From assembly GCF_006442795.2 (NCBI RefSeq), contig NZ_CP083956.1:496001-560000 (forward strand): DNA of 64,000 bases, in the 5' to 3' direction. The position numbers and the translations under genes are program-made. Every line of letters starts with the position of its first letter. The first letter of the stretch is position 1. The DNA is from Mesorhizobium sp. B1-1-8 (GTDB lineage: Bacteria; Pseudomonadota; Alphaproteobacteria; Rhizobiales; Rhizobiaceae). The notes under the pieces were generated by a model, which was not told the DNA's origin, ran no database searches, and saw nothing but the letters and a program-made list of their open reading frames with translations. Below, one piece after another: positions 1 to 9,647 of this stretch.

Positions 1-252
1 ATCCAGCATCGCCTTCGCGACCGCGGAAGGATAGCTGCCGCACACAGCCTTTCCCTGCTGCGAGACCGTCGCGGTCAAGGCCTCGGCCTCCGACTCGGAC
101 CGGCTGAAGACCGAGCGAATCAGATCGGCGACAAACGCCCATGGAGTCTGGTCGTCATTGTGGATGACAAGTTGTAGTGCCTCGTCGGGTGTATGGCGCA
201 CTGTAACGGCTCGCTTTCTTAGGCTGCTGTGGGCCGACAATATCTGCGTCAT
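1..252 (-). CDS. ClpS-family Clp protease adaptor (partial)
   Basis: The gene runs off the left edge, so only its first 84 codons are visible, starting at the ATG at 252. The protein carries the ClpS fold signature: VIHNDDQTPWAFV at residues 29-41 (the HNDD-TP loop that binds N-degrons in the family) and GKAVCGSYP at 67-75. ClpS proteins deliver N-end-rule substrates to ClpA for degradation by ClpAP. The stretch that usually reads TVHHEG reads TVSQQG here, so ClpA contact may differ. No partner gene is visible on this side. The family call is fairly sure; assignment to a particular ClpS paralogue is not possible from a fragment. Confidence 0.75.
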   Translation of the reverse strand, partial: MTQILSAHSSLRKRAVTVRHTPDEALQLVIHNDDQTPWAFVADLIRSVFSRSESEAEALTATVSQQGKAVCGSYPSAVAKAMLD

Positions 253-586
253 ATTGCATGATTTGTTAACAGATCAACGACCGACAGCTTGGGAACTATT
301 CGGCTGGCAGTCGGGCGAGCGGAACTGCACGCCGCTGATCGTATCGCGCCCGTTGGCCGACTGCGGCTCGGCGCCCGTCGCGCTGACCGTCTGAGCTGGC
401 GTCGCACTGCCAACAAGCGGCTACCGCGCCACAGTCAGCGCTGCAACCCCGGCAATCTCACAGATCAACCCCACGGATCGAGACTTCCATAAGGAGGTTG
501 GTGAGCCGACGAAGTTCCTGTCCAGATAGCGTCTCATCTGCGCAGACGCTGGTGAACTGAGCCGCAAGTCTGCTGGCACCGCGCGC
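253..586. other. 335-base gap without a clear gene
   Basis: No well-supported gene lies between the ClpS-like start and the sigma-factor stop. The only coding-like signal is a minus-strand reading frame at 274-474 broken by a TAG codon, listed separately as a possible remnant. The ClpS-like promoter should lie just right of 252, where the sequence is AT-rich. Confidence 0.4.
274..474 (-). pseudogene. Possible remnant of a small exported protein
   Basis: Read from a GTG at 474, the frame gives a short hydrophobic stretch (GVAALTVA) that looks like the end of a signal peptide. A TAG at 421-423 interrupts it, after which the frame continues in a hydrophilic segment (SATPAQTVSATGAEPQ) to a TGA at 274. 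This could be a small secreted protein inactivated by one nonsense codon, or chance. Nothing homologous is recognised and the support is weak. Confidence 0.2.
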
Positions 587-1474
587 CTAATCGCCAATCG
601 GTCGGATATCGGCATCGGCCACGCAATAGGGCGCGTAGCGGAAATCGCGGATGCCGGCGACCTGGTCGCCGCGCCATTCGAGCAGCATGAAGCCGCGCAC
701 GTCCCCATCCCCGTGCGGATCGCGGATCAGGATAGCCGGCTGGTTCTCGACGAAGCCGAGCGACAATGCCCAGTCGCTGATGCGGTCGTAGTTGCCGAAA
801 TAGGTCGAGGCCTGCTTCTTGCCGCTGAGGCGGATGCGGTTGACGACCTCGAGCTGGATGTCCTCGGCAATCAGCGCCCTGACCGCATCGAAATCGCGCG
901 CGTTGAACAGGTCGACATAGCGGCGCAGGCGGCGTTCCTCGTCGGCTTCGAGTTTCGGCATGGGGGCTTCGTCCGGCACCGATGCCAGCGTTCTCAATTC
1001 CGCCCGGCCGCGATGCAGCGCCGCCTTGGTGGCGGCGAGCGTGGCGCTCGTCACCTCGCAGGCTTCCTGCAGGCTGAGGCCGAGCACGTCAACCAGGATC
1101 ACGGCGCTGCGCTGCGCCGGCGAGAGCCGCATGAAGCTGCGCAGGCTGGTGGCCGCGGCAATCCGCGCGTCCGCGCTTTCTGCGGGGTCCTCTATTGTCG
1201 TCATGTCGGTCTCGATCATGCGCGAGCGCTCCCGCTGGCGGCGGCGCAGATGATCCTGCGCCGCGTTGTGAGCGATGCGAAAAAGCCATTGCTGCGGACG
1301 GTCGACCACCGCGCCGCCGTCGAGGGCCTGCAGCGCCTTCAGTACCGTCTCCTGCACGATATCCTCGCCGTCGATGACCGAACCGGCCATGCGGGCCGCG
1401 TAGCGGTGCAGTTTCGGCCGCAGGCCGGCCAGCATCGCTTCCAGCGCCGCGCGGTCTAGTTTTGCTGCGCTCAT
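587..1474 (-). CDS. ECF-type sigma-70 factor with SnoaL-like C-terminal domain
   Basis: A 295-residue RNA polymerase sigma factor. Region 2 is visible in the first 90 residues (EDIVQETVLKALQAL, then PQQWLFRIAHNAAQDHLR) and region 4 at about 120-170 (LSPAQRSAVILVDVLGLSLQEA). The remaining 120 residues form a SnoaL/NTF2-like domain (YVDLFNARDFDAVRALIAED), which in related ECF groups modulates activity in place of an anti-sigma factor. The second methionine at 1474 is chosen as start because GGAGAGGG sits seven bases before it; an upstream ATG at 1504 has no such site. It follows a small ABM-like gene on the same strand with a 59-base gap. Target genes are unknown; the divergent VOC gene is a candidate. 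Confidence 0.85.
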   Translation of the reverse strand: MSAAKLDRAALEAMLAGLRPKLHRYAARMAGSVIDGEDIVQETVLKALQALDGGAVVDRPQQWLFRIAHNAAQDHLRRRQRERSRMIETDMTTIEDPAESADARIAAATSLRSFMRLSPAQRSAVILVDVLGLSLQEACEVTSATLAATKAALHRGRAELRTLASVPDEAPMPKLEADEERRLRRYVDLFNARDFDAVRALIAEDIQLEVVNRIRLSGKKQASTYFGNYDRISDWALSLGFVENQPAILIRDPHGDGDVRGFMLLEWRGDQVAGIRDFRYAPYCVADADIRPIGD

Positions 1475-1533
1475 CGGTTTCCCTCTCCGCACGCGATCCG
1501 GCACGGCGCAAGGGCCGTGCCGGATATCGCTGG

Positions 1534-1854
1534 TCAGGCCGGCACGGTTTCGGCGGCGCCGGCCAGCATACGATAGTCGCCGACGATCTTCGCCGCCGAT
1601 CTGGCAAGCGGCGTCGAGCGCCTTTCGCTATGATCGGCGCCGAAGGCCTTGAAGGCGTCAAGCTCTGTGATCGCCGAACTATCCTTGTCGAAGCCGACGA
1701 GATGGACGAATTCGCCATTCTCCAGTTCCAGCACGAGATAACGCACCGATTGCGGCTGCTTTTCGTTCAGCGCTTCGAACACCTTTGCCACCAGCGCGCG
1801 ATTCTGCGCGATGCTGGCATCTTTCACGCCGTAGCGAATGAGGTTGTAGGCCAT
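1534..1854 (-). CDS. Small ABM/dimeric alpha-beta barrel-like protein
   Basis: A 106-residue protein beginning MAYNLIRYGVKD, with the pattern of stand-alone ferredoxin-like (antibiotic-biosynthesis-monooxygenase type) barrels: an N-terminal strand RYGVK, a helix over residues 14-30, then RYLVLEL and FVHLVGF strands and the acidic helix ELDAFKAFG. No catalytic residue can be assigned. The start at 1854 is preceded by AGGAGA seven bases upstream; the longer reading frame to 1944 lacks a ribosome site. It lies directly upstream of the ECF sigma gene, so the two are probably cotranscribed. A sensory or detoxification role alongside the sigma factor is inference from position only. Confidence 0.7.
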   Translation of the reverse strand: MAYNLIRYGVKDASIAQNRALVAKVFEALNEKQPQSVRYLVLELENGEFVHLVGFDKDSSAITELDAFKAFGADHSERRSTPLARSAAKIVGDYRMLAGAAETVPA

Positions 1855-1927
1855 GGTTGGTCTCCTGTCTGGCAAGTCTGCACGAAGAAGACGTTCCATG
1901 TAGCCGAAAGGATTCTCTGCACCCGTC

Positions 1928-1983
1928 GGAATCTTTTTGGCCACCTCGATCGTCTTTCACCGTTGAGACCGCGTCGCGGTCTC
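1928..1983 (+). promoter_or_regulatory. Candidate ECF-type promoter and palindrome before VOC gene
   Basis: GGAATC at 1928-1933 and CGTCTT at 1951-1956 are separated by 17 bases, resembling the general layout of ECF promoters. A perfect 9-base palindrome (GAGACCGCG / CGCGGTCTC, one-base centre) follows at 1965-1983, about 20 bases before the VOC start. It could be an operator or leader hairpin. The match to an ECF promoter is by eye only. Confidence 0.3.
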
Positions 1984-2002
1984 CGCGATGAGGAGAGACA
2001 TC

Positions 2003-2368
2003 ATGCATATCCAGTTTGCCGAACTGCCGGTCTTCGACCAGGACCGCGCCAAAGCGTTCTACACCGGTCACCTTGCTTGCCAAGTCATAACCGACCAGCC
2101 GATGGGCGACGGCGGTTGGCGCTGGATCGAGCTGGCGTTTCCGCATGCGGTTACCAATCTGCATTTCATCAGGCGGCCCGACAATGCACCAGGCGCGGAG
2201 CCGGTGCTGGTTCTGGTCGATGAGGATGTCGAAGGGACGGTCGCGGCGCTGAAGGAGCGCGGCGTCGAGATCGTCACCGAGCCGCAGCAAGCGCCCTGGC
2301 AGCCGGGCCGCACCGTCGCCGAGTTCCGCGACAGCGAAGGCAACCGCATGATGCTGGCCAACCGTTAG
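2003..2368 (+). CDS. VOC-superfamily (glyoxalase/bleomycin-resistance-like) protein
   Basis: A 121-residue single-domain VOC protein. It opens with the strand MHIQFAELPVFDQDRAKAFY typical of the first beta-alpha-beta module, has ALKERGVEIVTEP in the second module, and ends with the FRDSEGNRMMLA signature that carries a metal-ligand acid in many members. Substrate cannot be told; the family includes glyoxalase I, dioxygenases and drug-binding proteins. The start at 2003 follows a GAGGAGAG ribosome site; the ATG at 1988 lies inside that site. It is divergent from the ABM-like/sigma pair, with the candidate promoter between, so coregulation with them is plausible but unproved. Confidence 0.8.
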   Translation: MHIQFAELPVFDQDRAKAFYTGHLACQVITDQPMGDGGWRWIELAFPHAVTNLHFIRRPDNAPGAEPVLVLVDEDVEGTVAALKERGVEIVTEPQQAPWQPGRTVAEFRDSEGNRMMLANR

Positions 2369-2373
2369 AGCAC

Positions 2374-2405
2374 GGCTCCCGAAAGTGTGCAGCGGTTTCG
2401 GGACT
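2374..2405. repeat. Dispersed palindromic repeat, copy A1
   Basis: TCCCGAAA at 2377-2384 and TTTCGGGA at 2396-2403 form an inverted repeat around a GTG-CAGCGG centre. Seven further related copies lie in the window (A2-A8). The shared core is a run like AAAGTG, then CGGTTT or CCGGTTTT, and a complementary right arm. Typical of rhizobial extragenic palindromes. Confidence 0.6.
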
Positions 2406-2427
2406 TAAAATCAAGGACCTGAAGCAG

Positions 2428-2453
2428 GTCGCGTGAATCCTTTTTCACGCGAC
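2428..2453. repeat. Ten-base-stem inverted repeat, possible terminator
   Basis: GTCGCGTGAA and TTCACGCGAC are perfect complements around a six-base loop. The hairpin sits between the convergent ends of the VOC gene (2368) and the PPTase gene (2523), where it could end transcription from either side, although no long U-tract follows it. The same motif is common in rhizobial intergenic mosaics. Confidence 0.5.
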
Positions 2454-2522
2454 ATGTCAGGCGACCGCCTTGGCCATCGCCCGCCTGGCGCTGCGGCAAG
2501 CGCAGCGGTCGGATCAACGAGT

Positions 2523-3170
2523 TTAGGGCGTATAGGCCAGTGCCAAAATTCGTGGACGGGCGGTACAACGCACCAGCAAACGTCGGCCGGATGACGTGGC
2601 CGCTTCGCCTGATTTCAAATCCACGGAAATGTCATCGAATTCCAGCATTCGGCCGTCGAGCGGAAACGACGCCTTGTAAACTGCCTCTTTCGCCGCGAAC
2701 AGCAGGCGGCCGCCTATTCCCTGATCGAGGTTGCCCAACCTGTCATGTGACGTGATCACAACAGCTCGGAGGTCGGGAGGCAATGGCAACATTGGCTCGA
2801 CGTCGACGCCGACGCTTCTCACCGACGGACTTCGCATAGCGACCGCCGCGACTGCCAGCTCTTCGTCATGTGCGATGGAACCGACGATCCCCGGCGGCCA
2901 CATGGGACTGCCCAAGGGGCCCCGGAGTACGGCTACATCCTCACATCGCAGGCGTCGCAGCAATTCATGCACGATCCTGCGACCCGCTCCACTCGCGGCA
3001 CGAGCCTTGCGGTCGCGCGTGGCCATGGAATCGCGCTCCGCCGGCAGCAGGAACTGTTCGTCGCCGCCGCGAATGCGACGGCAACCGGTCAACAGGCCGG
3101 GCGGGCCAAGGGCTTTCAGTGCCTCGGCGACGGCTAGCTCGGATGGTGCACTGTCCGGCTGGATGGCCAA
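2523..3170 (-). CDS. 4'-phosphopantetheinyl transferase (EntD/Sfp superfamily)
   Basis: A 215-residue PPTase that should transfer the phosphopantetheine arm of CoA to a carrier-protein serine. The hallmark motifs are in order: GSIAHD at 97-102, the metal-binding GVDVEP at 121-126 (Asp123, Glu125) and FAAKEAVYKA at 158-167 (Glu162, Lys166). LLPAERDSMATRDRKA near residue 41 matches the EntD-type N-terminal half. The start is a TTG at 3170; a downstream ATG would remove part of the domain. It is the last gene of an operon with the NRPS-like synthetase and a GNAT gene, starting four bases after the GNAT stop. The natural substrate is therefore probably the carrier domain of the synthetase at 3648-7718. 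Confidence 0.85.
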   Translation of the reverse strand: MAIQPDSAPSELAVAEALKALGPPGLLTGCRRIRGGDEQFLLPAERDSMATRDRKARAASGAGRRIVHELLRRLRCEDVAVLRGPLGSPMWPPGIVGSIAHDEELAVAAVAMRSPSVRSVGVDVEPMLPLPPDLRAVVITSHDRLGNLDQGIGGRLLFAAKEAVYKASFPLDGRMLEFDDISVDLKSGEAATSSGRRLLVRCTARPRILALAYTP

Positions 3171-3174
3171 CCCG

Positions 3175-3651
3175 TTATGGCCCCAGTTCGCGTACGGCGA
3201 TCATCTCGTTCTCCTCGTCCAGCCCCTTCTCGACGAATCCGAAACTTGCATAAAGACGGCGCGCGGCCAGGTTTGCCGGCTCATAGCAGATCGAAATGCG
3301 GCGTACATGCTCCAAGCGCCCAATCTCTTCCAGCAGCCTCGTGATCGCGGCGCGGCCAAGTCCCTTGCCCTGTTCGCGGCGATCGATCATGAAACGGTAA
3401 ATGGTTGCCTCATCGTCGTCTTCGGGCGCGCTGTACATCAAAAAACCGACGACGCGGCCGGTTGCGACTACGGCGCGAGCTATGGCTTCGTCGTCCTGCC
3501 GAGCCTCTTCCAGCGATTCGGCATTGGAGGCGACAAAGCCCTGTTGTTCAGGCATCAGTTCGAGATCGAGGACCGCGGATCGATTGCCTTCGCCGACAGG
3601 TTCAAGCAGAACCGGCTGTTCAGTGTTGCGCATTTCGGCGGAGCGCGTCAC
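3175..3651 (-). CDS. GNAT acetyltransferase, polyamine-acetyltransferase-like
   Basis: A 158-residue GNAT enzyme expected to move acetyl from acetyl-CoA to an amine. The CoA-binding motif A is clear: YRFMIDRREQGKGLGR at 85-100, followed by RISICYEPANLAARRLYASFGF at about 118-139, cited here only as a region. The FMID-QGKG pattern resembles diamine/spermidine acetyltransferases such as BltD more than ribosomal-protein acetyltransferases, but this is recollection rather than a search. The start is GTG at 3651, overlapping the synthetase TGA by four bases (3648-3651), so translation is coupled. In context it may acetylate a cationic product or precursor of the synthetase, giving tailoring or self-protection; that is inference. 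Confidence 0.8.
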   Translation of the reverse strand: MTRSAEMRNTEQPVLLEPVGEGNRSAVLDLELMPEQQGFVASNAESLEEARQDDEAIARAVVATGRVVGFLMYSAPEDDDEATIYRFMIDRREQGKGLGRAAITRLLEEIGRLEHVRRISICYEPANLAARRLYASFGFVEKGLDEENEMIAVRELGP

Positions 3652-6600
3652 GGCGCCTGGCCGATTTTGATCGCGCGGGCATCTATCGGCGTCACGACGC
3701 TATAGAGCTTGGCCGGATTGCCGCGCCAAACAGTGTTGGGCTCGAGGACTTCGCCTTTCATCACGAAGCAGTCGACGTCAGCGACCGATCCTTCCCCCAT
3801 GACTACCGCATAGTGGATGAAAGAGGAGGGGGCGAGGGTGCAGCCGTCGCCGATACGGATATAGTCGGACTTGAACGCACCTTCCTCCAGCGAATGCGCC
3901 TGGATGACGCAGCCCTCGTTGAGGGTCGCGTCGTTGCCGATCTCGACCAGCGACCGTTCGGTAATGATGCTTCCACCGTCATAGACGCGCCGCCCGACCT
4001 TCACGCCCAGCATGCGCAGGATGAGCGGCCTGAACGGGGTGCCGGTGAACAGGCCCATGATCGGCGAATCCGACAATTTCCAATGGCGTTCGTGCCGCCA
4101 GAAGACAGGGTCGTAGATTGTGGCCATGCGCGGCTTCAGCCGGCGGAACCCGAGGCTGGCGCGTTCGAGGAAGATGTAGAACGGAATACCAATCGCCGTG
4201 GTCAGCACCACCGCCACGAACAGAGCCGTCTGCCCCCATTCGGTATAGTAATTGAGCCCCCGGTCCCAAATGGCGAGCGTCAGGAACAGGATCAGCCATT
4301 GCGCTGCGACGAACAGCAACGCTGTGACGAGATTGTGGAGGTTCTTCAGCGGCAGGCGGCGATGCTTCTCCTTGTCGGAAATCAACCCGAGCAGTTCTTT
4401 GTCGCGGTTGACCATGCGCGGGATCTCGAACGGTGGCGAGCCCAGCAGGCCGACGTTCTCGCGGACAGGGCCATCCACCGGGACATGGACCTTGGTTCCG
4501 AGCAGGCAGTTGTCGCCGGTACGGGAATCCGGTGAATAGATGATGTTGTTGCCGAAGAAATTGCGATCGCCGACCCGCGTGTGCTCGAGGCGGAAGGAGT
4601 TGGCCGACTTTTGCATGTTGACCATGAACAGGCCGTCGGACACCATCGTATGCGAGCCGATTTCGCTCAGCTGCGGATTCTCGTGCCTCTGGTTGGTGCC
4701 GAAATTCGAGCCGGTCTGATCCACCTTGTTCAGTCGCCAGCCGATGGCGCGCAGATAGTAGACGACGGCCGAGCTGTCGCCGAACAGCACGTTCAGCAGG
4801 CGTACATTGCTGACCAGTTCCAGCATCGATTGCAGCCAATAGTGGAAGCCGTAAAGCGAATAGTCTCGGCCGGGTTTGAGCAAGAGGTTGAAGAGCCGCG
4901 GCACGATGGCGGCCAAGAGCACCCCGCCGACAATGAATCCGGCGACGGTGACCGTGGTGCCGATCGCTACGATGCCGATGGTCTCCTGATAGTCGTCGCC
5001 GACATTTTCCCAATAGGTGTGGAAGAGCAGCGGGAACGGCGTGACGATGGCGAAGAGGATGACGAGCTGGATCGTCTCATAGATGACCCGGCGCACTCGC
5101 GACAGCGGCATGTTGGGGACGGTGCAGTAGTTCGCGTCGGTCGGGATCGCCGGCGAACCGTGCCAACGCTCGCCGGCGGGGATAACCTGTCCGCGATGCA
5201 GCGAGGAGGCGTGGCCGAGTTGCGCGCCATCGCCCATCCTTGTGTCGATGTCCAGGGTCGAGCCGACGCCGACGAAAGCATTGTTGCCGATGTCGAGCGG
5301 CCCGGTGTGGATGTAGCCCGCCTGCGCGCGGAAGCCGAGGATCATCGAATCCTTGCGCAGGATCGAGTTGTCGCCGATCGTAATCAGGTCCGTGCAGACG
5401 GGAACGGAGCGGCACTCGATGACCGTGCGGTTGCCGAGCCGCGCACCGAGCAGGCGCAGATAGAGGCTGTAGAGCGGGCTGCCGCGAAACAGCACCACCG
5501 GCGCGCTGCGGACCAGCGTCTTTACGACCCAGAAGCGATAGTATCGCCAGCCCCAGATCGGGAACGTCTCGGCCTTCCAGCGGCCAACCAGCAGCCATTT
5601 GGCGACGATGGCAACGCCGCTGAGCCCGAAGAACACGGCGGCGGACAGAAGAACGCAGCGCAGATAGAGGCTCGGCGCGTCGTCCAGGGCATCATAGACC
5701 CAGTTGAGGCCGTCATTGATCGCCCACAGCGAAAGATAGCTGTAGACCGCGTAGAACATCAGCTGGCCGAAGCCCGTCCTCCAATAGGCAAGATTGGAGG
5801 CCCGATGTGTCAGCATCGGCTCGCTTGCGGCCACCGCGGTCATCTGCGGCGCGCGCAGGTGATCGGCGAGCTTCGCAACAGTGGGATACAGGTAGATGTC
5901 GCGCATCGAGGTTGTCGCCCAGGCCTTGCGGGAACGGATGCGCGCGCAGAACCGGGCCATGAGCAGCGAATTCGCGCCGAGATCGTCGAAGAAGTGATCC
6001 TCGATGGAGATGTCCTCGAATTTCAGCACGTCCGCGAGCGTGTCCACGAGAAACTTCTCGTCCTCGTTGCGCGGATCGATCATCGCGTGTCCGGCCGCGA
6101 CGCGCGCGCTTGTCGGCTTCGGCAGTTTCCTGAGATCGACCTTGTTGGAAACCGTCATCGGGATGGCGGGCAGCTGCTCCAGATACGCCGGCACCATGTA
6201 GTCGGGCAGCCGTCGCTTCAGCTCCTGCACGAGCATGGTGCGGTCCACGCCTTCGCCGCCGCTTTTGGGCGCATAGTAGCCGACCAGCTCCGTGCGTTCG
6301 GGCTCGATCTCCCACGTCGTGACTGCCGCCTGCGCGACGCCCGGCTGATCCAGCAGCACGGCCTCGATCTCGCCGAGCTCGATGCGATAGCCGCGGATCT
6401 TGACCTGTGTGTCGATGCGGCCGTGATATTCGATGTCGCCCTGGTCGTTGATGCGGCCAAGATCGCCCGTTCGATAGATACGTCCGCTTGGATTATTCGG
6501 CAGACCGATGAAATCGTGAATAAATTTCTCGTCCGTCAATTCCGGCCGGTTGAGATAGCCGACCGCCACGCCCATGCCGCCGATGCAGATCTCGCCCAGC

Positions 6601-7718
6601 TCGTCGCCAGTCAGCACCTTCGGGTTTTTCGGGTCGAGAATGGCTATCGAATAAGTGGGCAGCGGGCTGCCGATGGTCACCGGCTTGTCCGGCGTCAGCA
6701 ACGCCATCGTGGCGGTTACCGTGGCCTCGGTCGGGCCATAGGTGTTCAGGATCTGGCGGCCGGGCTTTGCCCAGCGCGTCACGAGCTTCTGCGAGCAGGC
6801 CTCGCCGCCGACCAGGATGGCGCGCAGACTGGCCGCGTCGCTCTCGATCGAAGAGAGCAGTGTCGGGCTGCAGGCCATGCATGTGATCTGGTGTTCACGC
6901 AGGAAGCTGGCCAGCTCCTCGCCCACGAGAGGCTGCTGGCCGGGTGCCGGCACGACGGTGGCGCCTGCGGCAAAGGGCACCCAGATCTCCTCCGAGGAGA
7001 AGTCGAAGGCGATCGTCATGCCCTGGTACACGCGGTCGCCCGGCTGATAGCCGTAGGATGCCGTGGCCACCCGAATGAAGTTGCAAAAGCTCTGATGGGT
7101 GATGACCACGCCCTTCGGCTTGCCCGTGGTGCCCGACGTGTAGAGGATGTAGCAGGTCTGGTCCTGACTGCCGTCCGGCAAGGGCGCAGTTTCCGGCTTG
7201 AGCGCGATTTCGGACTCCGCGGAGTCGATCGAGATGTGCGGAACCGGCAGGCGCGCCACGCGGGCCGCATAGCCGGAGACGCTGATCACCATCGTGACAT
7301 TGGCGTCCTCGATGATCATCACCATGCGATCTTCGGGGAACGCGGTGGCCAGAGGGACGAAAGCCGCCCCAGCCTTCATCACCGCAAGGATGGCGATATA
7401 GGTCTCTGCCGATCGGTCCAACAGAAGGCCGATCCTGTCGCCCGGCTTCACTCCGCGCTCGATCAGCAGATGCGCGAACTGGTTGGCACGGTTGTTCAGC
7501 TCTCGGTAAGACCAGGGCCGGCCGTGAGAAATGACTGCCGGCGCGGCATCGAAGCGGCTCGCCAGATCGCTGAAGAACCGGTCGAGTCTCTCATGCGGCT
7601 CACCCTTCTGGATGAAATCTGGGCCGATGAGGATCTGCTCGCGGGCGGGCGGTCCTGCCGTTACTTTCGCATGGCGGGAGTTTTGCCCGGCGGGCTTGGT
7701 TGCTTCATTGAGAGACAT
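3648..7718 (-). CDS. Pls/PosA-family NRPS-like membrane synthetase (poly-amino-acid type)
   Basis: A 1356-residue protein built like the epsilon-poly-L-lysine synthetase Pls (about 1320 residues). An adenylation domain spans about 45-535, with LYTSGTTGKPKG at 192-203, NTYGPTEAT at 325-333, YRTGDLGR at 415-422 and NKVDLRKLP at 525-533. A carrier domain follows with LGANSLL and Ser584 as the pantetheine site. Next come about six membrane segments separating three hexapeptide (left-handed beta-helix) domains, the arrangement of the NRPS terminal domain in this family. There is no condensation or thioesterase domain, as in Pls, where the tandem membrane-linked domains join the monomers. Asp239 lies at the usual amino-group position and Glu243 nearby in the pocket. 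Downstream GNAT and PPTase genes complete an operon. A cationic isopeptide product is inferred; the monomer is unknown. Confidence 0.88.
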   Translation of the reverse strand: MSLNEATKPAGQNSRHAKVTAGPPAREQILIGPDFIQKGEPHERLDRFFSDLASRFDAAPAVISHGRPWSYRELNNRANQFAHLLIERGVKPGDRIGLLLDRSAETYIAILAVMKAGAAFVPLATAFPEDRMVMIIEDANVTMVISVSGYAARVARLPVPHISIDSAESEIALKPETAPLPDGSQDQTCYILYTSGTTGKPKGVVITHQSFCNFIRVATASYGYQPGDRVYQGMTIAFDFSSEEIWVPFAAGATVVPAPGQQPLVGEELASFLREHQITCMACSPTLLSSIESDAASLRAILVGGEACSQKLVTRWAKPGRQILNTYGPTEATVTATMALLTPDKPVTIGSPLPTYSIAILDPKNPKVLTGDELGEICIGGMGVAVGYLNRPELTDEKFIHDFIGLPNNPSGRIYRTGDLGRINDQGDIEYHGRIDTQVKIRGYRIELGEIEAVLLDQPGVAQAAVTTWEIEPERTELVGYYAPKSGGEGVDRTMLVQELKRRLPDYMVPAYLEQLPAIPMTVSNKVDLRKLPKPTSARVAAGHAMIDPRNEDEKFLVDTLADVLKFEDISIEDHFFDDLGANSLLMARFCARIRSRKAWATTSMRDIYLYPTVAKLADHLRAPQMTAVAASEPMLTHRASNLAYWRTGFGQLMFYAVYSYLSLWAINDGLNWVYDALDDAPSLYLRCVLLSAAVFFGLSGVAIVAKWLLVGRWKAETFPIWGWRYYRFWVVKTLVRSAPVVLFRGSPLYSLYLRLLGARLGNRTVIECRSVPVCTDLITIGDNSILRKDSMILGFRAQAGYIHTGPLDIGNNAFVGVGSTLDIDTRMGDGAQLGHASSLHRGQVIPAGERWHGSPAIPTDANYCTVPNMPLSRVRRVIYETIQLVILFAIVTPFPLLFHTYWENVGDDYQETIGIVAIGTTVTVAGFIVGGVLLAAIVPRLFNLLLKPGRDYSLYGFHYWLQSMLELVSNVRLLNVLFGDSSAVVYYLRAIGWRLNKVDQTGSNFGTNQRHENPQLSEIGSHTMVSDGLFMVNMQKSANSFRLEHTRVGDRNFFGNNIIYSPDSRTGDNCLLGTKVHVPVDGPVRENVGLLGSPPFEIPRMVNRDKELLGLISDKEKHRRLPLKNLHNLVTALLFVAAQWLILFLTLAIWDRGLNYYTEWGQTALFVAVVLTTAIGIPFYIFLERASLGFRRLKPRMATIYDPVFWRHERHWKLSDSPIMGLFTGTPFRPLILRMLGVKVGRRVYDGGSIITERSLVEIGNDATLNEGCVIQAHSLEEGAFKSDYIRIGDGCTLAPSSFIHYAVVMGEGSVADVDCFVMKGEVLEPNTVWRGNPAKLYSVVTPIDARAIKIGQAP

Positions 7719-7788
7719 TGGGAACCCCGCGAGCTCGTGTTCGCTCGCACATGCCGGGATTGGCGAAAAGACGATAAGTTGGTGATGT

Positions 7789-7812
7789 CGGGTCAGTTGT
7801 CCCCCTGACCCG
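7789..7812 (-). promoter_or_regulatory. Hairpin in the synthetase leader
   Basis: CGGGTCAG and CTGACCCG pair perfectly around an eight-base loop, about 70 bases before the synthetase start at 7718 on the minus strand. No U-tract follows, so a simple terminator for the upstream FAD dehydrogenase is unlikely; an operator or leader structure is possible. The rest of the 245-base gap holds nothing recognised. Confidence 0.35.
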
Positions 7813-7963
7813 ACCGACTTGGCCGGGCGTGTCGGAACGGAGCTGGACCGATTTCCGCCAGCCCTATGGTGCTGCTCTGATGGCCGATCCGTGACGATCA
7901 GGCGACCTCACGATTATTTGATCAGGTCGTGCCTTATGCGGCGATCAATCGCCGGACTCGTCG

Positions 7964-9622
<1,659 letters not shown>

Positions 9623-9647
9623 TCTTCCTCCCCATTAGCCGGCTAAA

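Noticed and set aside
4581..7808. A 1075-codon open frame on the plus strand
   Set aside because: It lies antisense to the Pls-type synthetase, whose motifs are unmistakable. Its protein is low-complexity and Arg/Asp/Val/Leu-rich, typical of the mirror frame of high-GC genes.
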